Positions 1-10,779 of a DNA stretch of 30,010 nt are shown piece after piece. The translations under genes were made by a program, and so were the position numbers. The stretch is from Paramecium sonneborni. Its lineage: Eukaryota > Ciliophora > Oligohymenophorea > Peniculida > Parameciidae. Positions within the stretch are counted from its first letter, which is position 1, and every line of letters starts with the position of its first letter. Below the pieces are notes generated by a model. It saw nothing but the letters and a program-made list of their open reading frames with translations, was not told where the DNA came from and searched no databases. The stretch covers positions 1-30,010 of the forward strand of contig CAJJDN010000136.1 of the NCBI GenBank assembly GCA_905182985.1, in the 5' to 3' direction.

Positions 1-231
1 AATATATATTGGCAAAGCCCTCTTTCCATAAGTAATATTTAAATTTATTTACGTGTTTATTATTATATATCAATCTTTTTACAGTAGATTTCTTAATTCA
101 TTAACCTAATCCAATAATAATACATAAATTTTTAATAATATAATATCTAAAAAATATTTCAGAGGATACGGTTCTGATTTAAATAATATAAATAAAATCC
201 TTAAATTTTTTCATTTAAGTCAGAAGTTAGA

Positions 232-3200
232 ATGAGAAGGGAGAACATCTTTTTTTTGTTAATACTAAGTGAAATTCTTTATTAAAGTAATTCGAAAAAT
301 ATTTATAGCATATTGTTGTCCAACCTCCTGTTAGGAATGTAATGGGTCTAGCTAAAATTGCAATACTTGTAAACCAGGCTTCTTTAAGAGTGGTAATGAC
401 TGTTATGCATGTACAAAACCATGTGCAACCTGTTCAACAAATGCTACAACTTGTTCTACATGTGTTGATACTGCAAATTAATTAACTCCAACTTGTGCAT
501 GCAATAGTGGTCTTGTAATGAATACATCAACATATTTTTGTGAAAGTTGTTCGAGTAATTGTTAAGTTTATAGTTCTCCCACTATTTGTACTTAGTGTAA
601 TGATGGTTATTGGCTAAATGGCAACTAGTGTAGTCCATGCATAAAACCATGCGCCAATTGTTCATTGAGTGGTAGTAATTGTAGTACTTGTGTTGATACT
701 GCAAATCAAACACCATCCTCATGCAATTGTCCATCTAATTATATAATAAATACTTCTAATTACTTTTGTCTTTAATGTTAATTTCCGTGTGCTACCTGCT
801 AAACAACAGTAAGTTATTGTTTAACATGTGCAACAACATATACTATAGATTCAAGTACTCATACATGTTCATGCCAAAATAATCAATATGAGGTAAATAG
901 TACACCTAAAACATGTCAAAATTGTTCAAGTTTATGTTAGACTTGTAAAGTATCTGCAAATAATTGTGGTTCTTGTGTGGAAGGATTGCATAGATATCTA
1001 GATAATAACTAATGTATTTGTCGATAAGGTTATTTTCAAATCTACACTCAATGTTTTAAGTGCTCTCCAAAATGTTTCACTTGTATAGAATAACGCAATA
1101 AATGTTTAATATGTTCTGATCCAAATCATTAATTAATTTTAAATTATTGCATTTGTAAAGTAGGTTATTATGAAGATAGTTCTATGAAATGTTCATAATG
1201 TTAATTTCCATGTGCAACTTGTATTGATAATTAAGATTATTGTACATCTTGTATTTATTAAGATTATCAATCTCTTATAGAAGGTTAATGTATTTGTAAT
1301 GATGGATACTAATTGTATTAATTGTTTTAATGAATTTTACTATCATAATTAATAATGTATTCCATGTTCTTAATTATGTTTAACATGTGAAAATTATTCA
1401 AATTATTGTCCTTTAATTATTAATGATTTGTCAAATTTAGTATTTTTGAATTATACCAAATAAAGATGTGGAAAAAATCAAGTATTAATTGATAATATAT
1501 GCATTAATTAATGTGGAGATGGAATCTTAACTAATGAATATGAAGAATGTGACGATGGAAATGATACAGGAGGAGATGGATGTTCGAATTATTGTTTAAT
1601 TGAAGATGATTATTAATGCACAAATCAATAGGGATCCTTAAGTTTATGTACATTTATACAGGCTCCTGGTTTTAATTTAAATGTTCTTACTGATAATAGT
1701 TAATCAATTCAAATTGTTGAATTAACTTTTACTTAATAAATTTAATTAAAAGAAATTGTAGATTTGGATTAAATTATCATATTTACTATTACTCCTTAAA
1801 CCTAATATAAAATAACTATCAAATATATATCGAATCTAACAATTACATTAAATAATCCGTAATTTTTAATTTTTATTGAATTTATTTAACCTATTTTGGA
1901 CCCTACTTTATTGGTTGATATTGATAAATCTTTTATACATAATGCCTTTAAAATAAGTTTATTATGTAATTAAAAAACAGTTAATCTTGGAACTCCTTTT
2001 GTTTTATCAGAAACATCTTAATAACAATTAACTTCTATTGTTTAATTAAACGATATAATGATATACTCTATGACTAGTGTATCTTGTTTGGCTTTTTTAA
2101 CAGGAAATCCTATTATGTTTTTTAATTTGTTAGATTTATTGTAGTCTTTATCTTATTTAAGATTCATGTATACCTAATTTCCACCTCATTTAATAGTTTT
2201 CTTAAATACTTATACCAAAGTTTCATTGCAACCAATTTTTAATTATTTTAAAATAGATTAATTCTTAGAAGAGTTAAATGTAAGAAATTCATCTAATCAT
2301 ATTGACAATAAATTATAGTAAGATTCAAAAATTATTTTAAACTAGCTTTATTTATTCAATGTAAAAAGTTGTTATTTTTCTGTTTTTGCATCATTTTTAA
2401 CTTATCTAATTTATTGTTTATTAGTTGGTCAAAGTCTATAAACAGTTTTATTTAAACTCTTCAATAAATATCATAATAATTATAAAATTCTTCGCCTTAT
2501 TCATATATTTTAAATAAAGATTTAAAAGTAATGTTTAAAATCAAAAAAGGAATATTTTTCTCTTGGAATTTTTCAAGTATTTTAAGCAATTTTGCATTAA
2601 TTTACTTTCAGTGTATTATTGTAATTTCACTATTATAAATTTGATTCTCCTTTTGAAATTATCAACAGTATTAATGCTATTTTTGGATTACTATTTATTT
2701 TAATGTATATTACCCCATTACTTTCAATAACCACCAACTAAATTAAAAATAAAAATAAATGGAAATATTTTTACTTTGAATCTAAAACTTCTTTTTGGGC
2801 TATTTAATATAAATCCTTTTAAATATACAAAACCATCTTTTATATTCTAGTTATTGTAGAATTAATCAATTATCCAGAAATATAATCCATCTTGCTCTCT
2901 GTTCATTCCCTTGTATACTTAGTTTACTTGATCAAATTTAAGCCTTTATTATCTGCTTTTGAACTTTCGAAATAAATATGTAGAGAGTTCTTATTCACTA
3001 TAATTACAGGAACCTTTTTACTTTATAGTTTTAAATTTGATTAAGATAAATTTATTTTCCTTGGGTGGATTCATATTACAATGTTTTGTGCTATTTTAGG
3101 GTCTAATATTTTAATAGACTTAATTTAATTAATCAAAAAGTTTTATGATATTTACTTGAAAAAGAGATAACAATAAAAAATGTAACTTGAAAAACAAACA

Positions 3201-3272
3201 AATATAAATAATGGAAGAGGAAATGCTATCATCTTGTAACCAGATATAAATTTTTCCAATTATTAGTAATGA
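232..3272 (+). CDS. Furin-like cysteine-rich multi-pass membrane protein (one frameshift)
   Basis: Read with TAA/TAG as Gln this is about 1,005 codons. The start at 232 gives a hydrophobic signal peptide (MRRENIFFLLILSEILYQ), which joins the cysteine-rich part only after removal of a 22-base intron. Residues about 20-400 are C-x-x-C repeats (for example CATCSTNATTCSTCVD) as in furin/growth-factor-receptor cysteine-rich proteins. Around residue 420-455 lies a C-G-D-G...C-D-D-G-N...D-G-C motif typical of the DUF4215/Myxococcus cysteine-rich repeat. The C-terminal half has about six hydrophobic segments (around nt 2060, 2365, 2660, 2840, 2990, 3090) and a short hydrophilic tail ending at TGA 3270. 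The frame shifts by one base near 1310; without the shift it would stop at 1331-1333. No intron fits there, so it is an indel error or real damage. The likely role is a surface protein with an extracellular Cys-rich ectodomain; the ligand is unknown. Confidence 0.8.
287..308 (+). other. 22-base intron in the cysteine-rich membrane protein gene
   Basis: The sequence starts GTAATT and ends TTATAG. Its removal joins the signal peptide to the first C-C-P-T-S-C cysteine motif through codon A|CA (Thr), and puts the ATG at 232 in frame. Length and ends match Paramecium spliceosomal introns. Confidence 0.85.
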
Positions 3273-4089
3273 AATTCATTTTAACAATTTTTATTGATTT
3301 TTATTATATATTCTAATTAACAAAAAAAAATTGATTTATCCACTTGCAATTTATAATCATTTAAATAAAAATTAACAAAGATAAAGTTTGATGATTATTT
3401 GTATTTCTTTTTCTCTACTCAAATAAAAAATCCTTACTTTGTTTCTATTTTTTTTTAAATACAACCGCGATTAATTTTATTTCATTAAATTATAAGCAAA
3501 TACAGATTCATGAGTTTACTCTAGTGAACAAGATAATTCATGAGTTTATTTAGAAATTGGTAATGGAAAGGTATAAATTGTATCAATTATAATATTGATT
3601 TTATTTTTTGTAAAAACTTCCAGAGTGAACTCATATTTTATTAAAAATATTGCTTTTTAAAGTCAATTAATTTTAATTTTATTTGAGCAGAGAAATTCAA
3701 TAGAAAATTTTTGGATATTTTCAAATATTAAAATCATATTATTATATTAATACTTAGTTGATTGTTCTATATTGATGAAAATTTCAAATTTTTTAATTGA
3801 AGTTTGTAAATTTCTTATTTAAAAATTCATTTCATATTTAAATACTTATACTAAGTTTTATAAATTCTATTTTTTAATATTATTTAATTGAGAAAAAGTT
3901 TATAAGAAAATTAGAATAAAAACATCAATTTTCTTTTGGAATTCATTTAGTTTTTATTATACTCCAAATATAAAATAATTAATTTGATATTTTTTATAAA
4001 ATACAAATGTCTAACAAATTGATGTGAATAAAATGAATATTGTTTCTGTGTTAATTTAATTATTAATCATAAATTAAATTAAAAAAAAT
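3273..4089. other. AT-rich spacer
   Basis: No reading frame with protein-like composition was found on either strand. The only structure noticed is the short repeat cluster at 3506-3634. The stretch is long for a Paramecium macronuclear spacer. Confidence 0.5.
3506..3634. repeat. 13-base direct repeat with an inverted partner
   Basis: ATTCATGAGTTTA occurs at 3506-3518 and again at 3536-3548. ATGAGTTTACTCT at 3510-3522 is also nearly complementary (12 of 13) to AGAGTGAACTCAT at 3622-3634. This could fold into a stem with a loop of about 100 bases. No gene lies inside. It may be chance or a miniature element remnant. Confidence 0.35.
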
Positions 4090-6051
4090 TTAATTAATGA
4101 GAAGAATAATAAAGAAAATAAAAAATCTAATGATTTTTTTAAATTAATTGATCAGATTTCATATCCTAAAATCGAAAATATTTCTTTATAAGGATATACT
4201 TAAGTTTATGAATGTTTTGATTATGATTGTTTTGAATATCCTCGAATAAGAAAAATAAAACTTCACTTAGTTTAAAAAAAAAAAACTACTATATAGCTTA
4301 TATATAGGATGATTAAATTATAAGAATGTATTATTTTTTATTAATAGTGAATAACTTATGAATAATTAAATATAACCGAAAATATTAATCTATTTAGAAT
4401 AGGTCAAATATTTAAATTGGATTCAAGAATATGGAAAGAATTAATAAAAAAATGGAAGATGGTTTGTTAAATGGAATGGGGAATTTATGATTGATGTAGG
4501 AGGATATTATTAAATTGAATGGAAGAAAAATGGGTTTTGGAAAGAGCTTATTGAAAATTATTAAAAGTAATAATAATATTTCTTTCTTAAATTAGAAATA
4601 CATAAGTTTTGATATTCGAAGAATATTTGGATTATAGGATTTTGGCAATTTCTTTAAAATGAATAATTAATGTAATATTAATATATTTTATAGAGGAGGT
4701 GGATTGTATAATTAGTAAGGATTTAAGCATGGGTTATGGTCAGATTTAAGTGATAATTATCGCAAGTATAAATGATTTATTATTTTAAATTAATAGAAAC
4801 AGTTAAGTTACTTATATTGGTGAATATAAAAATGGTCAGCAAGTTGGAAATTGGAAGATTAAATATAAAAACTAATTTATGTAAATTAAATAATAAATTG
4901 ACATTAGTGGAGGTGGATATTATACTAGATAAGGTTTAAAAAGAGGTAAATGGATAGAGTTGAAGGATTTTCTATGTATAGAAATTATAAATTTTTTAAG
5001 AATAAGTTAAATTACTTTTGTTGGTGAATATAGAGAAGGATTAAAATTTGGAATTTGGGAAATTTTGGAAGAGAATTAATATATGTGAATTTAACAAAAT
5101 ATATTAGTGGATGTGGATTATATGATACTTATGGATTAAAGAATAAAAAATGGTTTGATTTGAATTAAAATTTTAAAGAGTAATATTAAATTTATAATAG
5201 TTACATATAAATTATTTATTAAGGAGAGTATAATGATGGTAAAAGGCAAGGTTATTGGAAGACTCTTTTCAGATATGATAGATAAAGTAATTTTGAGTAG
5301 ATGTAAATAATAAATTATATTAAATAAACAGGTGTAAGGGATTTTCTAATGATAAAGGTTAAAAGAATGGTAAATGGATAGTATTGAATAATAATTTTAA
5401 TCAGTAATATAATTATTTATAGAATATAAGTACTTGTCAAGTTATTTATGAAGGAGAGTATAAAAATGGATTATATATCCATAGATGGGATACAATATCT
5501 AGATATGATGAGGATCATGGATTTTTATATTTGTAAAATTATCAATAAATATATAAGATATAGTGGTGGATGTAGCTTTGATCATAATGGTTATAAGTAT
5601 GGAAAATGGACAGAATTATAGGATAAATTTGAAGAGTATTATAAATATTAAAGTTCAGTTAGCGTTAAGTAATTTTTAATGGAGAGTAGAATAATCTTAA
5701 AAAGTCTGGTTAATGGGATATAATGTTTAGATATACTTTTAGGGATTAATTTAAAAAAGTGTAAATATTTTATTCAGAAAATTATCTTAAAATAGTGGAG
5801 GAGGATTATATAATGATAATGGTTTAAAGTAAGGAATATGGATTGATTTGAGTGAAAATTTTTAATTGTAAGATATTTTGAAAATTTTCTTTATTAAAAG
5901 GGATTAATAAATTGTGTATCAAGGTGAATATTAAAATGGTATAAAATGTGGTTTTTGGGTTAAAATGATTAGAAATAGAGAAAAAAATGATGAAAGATTT
6001 AGAATATTGGGAAACTAAAATTAATAGTTCAATTATGAAAAAATTAATTGA
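4090..6051 (+). pseudogene. Decayed MORN-like (G-E-Y-x-N-G-x-x-x-G-x-W) repeat protein
   Basis: The family is the large Paramecium set of proteins built from alternating units G-E-Y-K-N-G...G-x-W and G-G-G-x-Y-x-x-x-G-x-K-x-G-x-W-x-E-L. Visible copies include WIQEYGKNQQKNGRW and GGYYQIEWKKNGFWKEL (4410-4560), GGGLYNQQGFKHGLWSDL (about 4695), GEYKNGQQVGNWK (about 4820), GGGYYTRQGLKRGKWIEL (about 4910), GEYREGLKFGIWE (about 5030), GEYNDGKRQGYWK (about 5225), GEYKNGL (about 5455) and GGGLYNDNGLKQGIWIDL (about 5800). A leader with E-C-F-D-Y-D-C precedes them (about 4090-4350); its start codon is uncertain. The repeats fall in all three forward frames, with shifts near 4340, 4650, 4790, 5090, 5330, 5565 and 5690, and the last unit stops at TGA 6049. 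One 29-base intron candidate fits, but the other breaks are not introns. The function of the family is not known to me. Confidence 0.75.
4567..4595 (+). other. Candidate 29-base intron in the repeat pseudogene
   Basis: It begins GTAATAATAA and ends AAATTAG. Removal turns the following bases into a typical family segment, N-T-Q-V-L-I-F-E-E-Y-L, in line with the Q-V-x-Y-x-G-E-Y pattern of other repeats. Confidence 0.5.
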
Positions 6052-6469
6052 ATCAAGAAAAATTATAAGATACATTTTAGCATTAAAATATTAATTCTTT
6101 AGAAGAATTCTTATATTTACTAAATTTAATTAATAAAAATTAAAAAAATTGTCTAAAATCAAATTAATATTATTAAATACTTTAATTCAAAAAAATCATA
6201 ATTTAATTTATATCTTTTAAGATTAACTTTAATATAAGTTATTAATTCAAAAAGGAAATTTTCGAAAATTTATATTTGTGTAATTGATAAAAATTTCTCA
6301 ATCCCTTATTTCAATGAATTATAAATATAAATAATATAATTTTAATAAATATCCTTCATTTAGACTATTTATTGATTAAATTAATTAAAAATATTTTAAT
6401 AGTCCATAGTTCATAATTTATGATAAATTCCTGTAAAAATGTAAAGTTTGTTTCAAAATATAAAATTTA
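6052..6469. other. AT-rich spacer
   Basis: Very AT-rich, with only short open stretches of low-complexity composition. Nothing recognisable was found on either strand. Confidence 0.4.
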
Positions 6470-8574
6470 ATGGCAAAAAATATTGATTTTTTATAACAAA
6501 AAATATCTGATATTTTAAAAAAATGGGAAACTAAGTATTTAAAATAATTAACATTATAAGACATCAATTATCCAAAGAGTTTCATTCCAAATAGTGGATC
6601 AGTCTCATCTGTTATTACATTTACTAATAATCATTTACTTCAAATATTAATTCATCTGCTTTAACTATAACACAATCCGCTGTTTATTTCTAAGCCTTCA
6701 AATATTTAAATTTTGTGGCCCATCAACACTAAGCTCTAATATAAATCTATTTTAATCCATCTCTTCATCTAATTTAAACTGATGATCCTTTTCAAGTATT
6801 TGATTACTAAATTTTCATTCCAGTCACATTGCAATATACAAATAATAAAAAAATGCTTTAAAATTTTGTGGATTAAATGATAATCTTTAGTTGGAAATAT
6901 AAAGATTAAAAATATAATACAAACTAAAAAATTAAATCACTTTATAATATTTAATAAAATTGAGTATATAACTTTTTTTTTCGGTTTTCTTATTGAGTTA
7001 GGTTTTACAAAATCAAAAAATTAAACTATAAATGTAATAATTATCTACTAGAAATTGAAAATTTTATTAAAATTCATCCAGAAAGTGCCCCTAAAAGGTT
7101 TAACTTCAAAAAATGAATTGCTTTTTTTGAATTAGATGAAGCTTATGAATATCAAAGACTTTTGTATTTTTGGCTTAATTCGAGTGTATATAGGCGATAA
7201 AGTTTATTAAAGAATTTAATAATTAGAAAAATAATTAGAAGAAACAATATAAAAAAATTAATTTAGTAAATAAAATTAAATTCGTAATCTAAATTATAAA
7301 AAGAGATGGATAAATTAGGGTAAAGAAATATCTAAATTGAAATTATATTTATTGAAAATGTTAGAAATTTAGAGTTGCATCTTTTATAAAAAGATCATTA
7401 AAATAAAAATTCAGATTGGTGTATTAGAATGTGAATGATGATAATGAAAGCAATGTCTAAGTCATAAAATAAATACATCACCTGATTAGTAATCTAATCT
7501 TACTAATCATCACAATTAACATTTTTAGTTATAAAACTATTCTTTCTCATTTTTCTAATATTCTAATAACTGATTATTTATCATTATAGATTTAATAATC
7601 AATATTGCTATTGTTCTCTGCAAATTACACTTTCAATTTCAACAGCAGTTACAAATTCAACTTTTATATAAATTATATTTAACCATAATTTCAAGTTTAA
7701 ACTTTCAAATGTTTACATTATTAATCCACCATTGTTAAACTATCAAAAATTGAGTTATACCTAATCATCCAAGTTCCTAAGAATCTATTACGACATTAAA
7801 TTCTAAACAAACGATACAAGAATTTATAAATTTTGATAAAGTATTCTAGAAAAATAAATTTAATTCCATTAAAGACTATATATTACTTAATCTACAAATG
7901 CTAATATTTAATACAAATATCATATAATTATAGCCAATGGAGATCAATTTTTATTAGAGGGGTTTTAAATATATATCACTTGTTAAAGAATAAAAATATT
8001 TTTTTTATAAATCTTTATATAATTTTTAAACTTATTTTAAATAATCTAAAATTACTTTATTACAGCAACTGATAAAGTTATTAAATTAATAATCAATGAA
8101 AAATGTGATGTAATTAATATTAAGCTAAATCATTTAATTGAATCTAAAACATTTCTAGCTAAAATAAGTTCCTTATACATGAATATATATTATCATCTAA
8201 TAAGATAATCCCTGAAATCTCTTGCTATTTCGGTTTCCGAACAAAAAATAATGGTAAACCTGATAATGCCAAATTTAATCTATGAAATTTAAATTTATTG
8301 TTTTAATGAATTTATATACATTTTCATTTTAGACCGACATCTTTCTGGGCTATTGTAATATTTCTTCCTTTGAACTCAATTAAATCAATTGATATTCCAA
8401 ATATACTCTCAAAAGAAAATCAATTGAAATTATCCAATTTTTCAAACAATTAAATTATTAGCCTACTAAAATATTATTTCACTGCTCCTCCGTTGTTTCT
8501 AGATTTAAATACCACCATTATTGATTTTCTGTCTAAATTTGTTATTTTACTTTCTGCAAAAATTTGTTGAATAA
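6470..8574 (+). pseudogene. Broken coding region of unknown family
   Basis: ATG 6470 starts a helical, Lys/Gln-rich N-terminus (MAKNIDFLQQKISDILKKWE), followed by an F-I-P-N-S-G-S-V-S-S-V-I-T-F stretch. The frame then shifts near 6645 and runs through S-A-L-T-I-T-Q-S-A-V-Y-F to TGA 6961. Further protein-like segments follow in different frames: E-I-E-N-F-I-K-I-H-P-E-S-A-P-K-R-F (about 7055), F-E-L-D-E-A-Y-E-Y-Q-R-L-L-Y-F-W (about 7125), S-T-A-V-T-N-S-T-F (about 7640), an open run of about 177 codons (7840-8373), and S-I-D-I-P-N-I-L-S-K-E-N-Q (about 8390) to TGA 8572. At least five frame changes are needed, and none coincides with a convincing short intron. I do not recognise the family. It could be one long decayed gene or two adjacent ones. 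Confidence 0.5.
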
Positions 8575-8639
8575 ACAATAATAATAATTTCAATACAAAA
8601 TATAGATGAGAATAATTTTAAAAAAAAATGATATTTTAA

Positions 8640-8886
8640 ATAAAAATTTTAATTCGTATTAGTCTAATAAATTATAATAATAATTAAAATAAAAATTTTA
8701 ATTAGGATTAATATTTTCAATACATAAAGATATTTTTTAATAAAAATTATGATTCTAATTAGTTTAATTTATTATCATGATATATTTAATAAAAATCTTG
8801 ATTAATATTCGTTTCATTTATTATTATAACATCATGGATAAAAATTAATGAATATTATAGTCAATAGATTTGAAGCAATTAAAGCA
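8640..8886. repeat. 49-base imperfect tandem repeat, five units
   Basis: Units begin with ATAAAAAT at 8640, 8689, 8740, 8789 and 8838, giving spacings of 49, 51, 49 and 49. The first four share a body with TTGATT/TTAATT, then ATTAG or ATTCG, TTTAATTTATTA and a TATTA tail; the fifth decays after its first 25 bases. Units 3-5 recur at 9724, 9773 and 9822 only because this stretch lies in the duplicated block. The array sits between the two convergent coding regions. Confidence 0.7.
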
Positions 8887-10685
8887 TATAAAATTAATTG
8901 ATGAATCCAACATCACGATAAAATAAAACCGAATTATTATTGCAGAAGCCAAAATTTCAAATATTTTAATTTTCTCTATTTATATATTACGACAGATTCA
9001 AATCAGAATATTGAGAAAATATTGATAGCTTTCATCATTAGTTTATTAAATTATTATCATTCTGCAATACTTGAACTTATGTTATAATAGGAACATGCAA
9101 TGCAATATTAATGTTCTAGCTGTCGAATGAGATTCTGGAAGTTCAAATTTCAAAGCTTCTCCTAACAGATTAGAGTTATTAACTATCCAAATGATCAGTA
9201 TATGCAGAATAAGTCTCTCTGCAGCTGATTCCATTTAATGCAGCTAATTCTTATAGTATTCTTTATTTGCCTGAAATACAAATTCAGAAGAATGATTTAG
9301 TTCTATCAATGTACTCCTCACAATTTCTAATAGATTTTGGATTTGGTATTGATGAACTTCACCCTTATTTGAAAGGAATTTGCGGTTTCTGTTTCTCTAT
9401 ACATCAAAAGTTTCTCATTATACACATGGAGCAACTTTTGGAGTCAATGTTAAAAATCTTAATCAATTCTAAAAGTTGAATCAGAAGAATTATTAGTTAA
9501 TTTCAACAATTGTACATCAGTTGAACAAACATATTATTTGTAGATGCAACGCTAGAAGGATTTGATTTAAATTTTAAATAAGGTCCATCTCATTCTGTTC
9601 TTAGGATTTGTAATCCAGAAAGCTGCTGCTTTTGCATCTGATTAATATATTTAAATATGATTTAAAAACAGCCAGATTACGTTCAACAGTATTATACATT
9701 TNAATACATAAAGATATTTTTTAATAAAAATTATGATTCTAATTAGTTTAATTTATTATCATGATATATTTAATAAAAATCTTGATTAATATTCGTTTCA
9801 TTTATTATTATAACATCATGGATAAAAATTAATGAATATTATAGTCAATAGATTTGAAGCAATTAAAGCATATAAAATTAATTGATGAATCCAACATCAC
9901 GATAAAATAAAACCGAATTATTATTGCAGAAGCCAAAATTTCAAATATTTTAATTTTCTCTATTTATATATTACGACAGATTCAAATCAGAATATTGAGA
10001 AAATATTGATAGCTTTCATCATTAGTTTATTAAATTATTATCATTCTGCAATACTTGAACTTATGTTATAATAGGAACATGCAATGCAATATTAATGTTC
10101 TAGCTGTCGAATGAGATTCTGGAAGTTCAAATTTCAAAGCTTCTCCTAACAGATTAGAGTTATTAACTATCCAAATGATCAGTATATGCAGAATAAGTCT
10201 CTCTGCAGCTGATTCCATTTAATGCAGCTAATTCTTATAGTATTCTTTATTTGCCTGAAATACAAATTCAGAAGAATGATTTAGTTCTATCAATGTACTC
10301 CTCACAATTTCTAATAGATTTTGGATTTGGTATTGATGAACTTCACCCTTATTTGAAAGGAATTTGCGGTTTCTGTTTCTCTATACATCAAAAGTTTCTC
10401 ATTATACACATGGAGCAACTTTTGGAGTCAATGTTAAAAATCTTAATCAATTCTAAAAGTTGAATCAGAAGAATTATTAGTTAATTTCAACAATTGTACA
10501 TCAGTTGAACAAACATATTATTTGTAGATGCAACGCTAGAAGGATTTGATTTAAATTTTAAATAAGGTCCATCTCATTCTGTTCTTAGGATTTGTAATCC
10601 AGAAAGCTGCTGCTTTTGCATCTGATTAATATATTTAAATATGATTTAAAAACAGCCAGATTACGTTCAACAGTATTATACATTT
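8719..10685. repeat. Direct duplication of 983 bases flanking a single N (block 1)
   Basis: Bases 8719-9701 reappear as 9703-10685, with the N at 9702. No difference was seen in the lines compared. The left edge falls inside the 49-base tandem array, a likely place for an assembler to break. This is best read as two overlapping contig ends placed end to end. Confidence 0.9.
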
Positions 10686-10779
10686 CATTACCATTTTAAA
10701 TGTGATCAACAATATCATAGCATATATTCTCTATAACTAATGCAACGAGAATTTCAATTGTGAATTTGTTTCTGTGATA
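8887..10779 (-). pseudogene. Uncertain C-terminal tail region of the large minus-strand gene
   Basis: Downstream of the first in-frame TGA of the large gene, protein-like sequence continues on the minus strand in two frames that are open over the same bases. The gene's own frame, read past the TGA at 10780-10782, gives N-K-F-T-I-E-I-L-V-A-L-V-I-E-N-I-C and runs to a TGA near 10500. A second frame gives Q-V-D-I-T-E-T-N-S-Q-L-K-F-S and ends at TGA 10428. Further down, the first frame reopens (E-V-H-Q-Y-Q-I-Q-N-L-L-E-I-V-R) and is open for about 130 codons to near 9990. This looks like a tail broken by small indels. The single N and 983-base duplication lie in it, so 8887-9701 is largely a second image of 9871-10685. 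Confidence 0.4.

Noticed and set aside
5824..6075. Minus-strand 83-residue ORF
   Set aside because: It is the complement of the last MORN-like repeats and is a low-complexity F/I/L/N-rich translation.
9267..10463. Two identical 70-residue standard-code ORFs (9267-9479 and 10251-10463)
   Set aside because: They lie antisense to protein-like minus-strand frames and exist twice only because of duplicated block 1.
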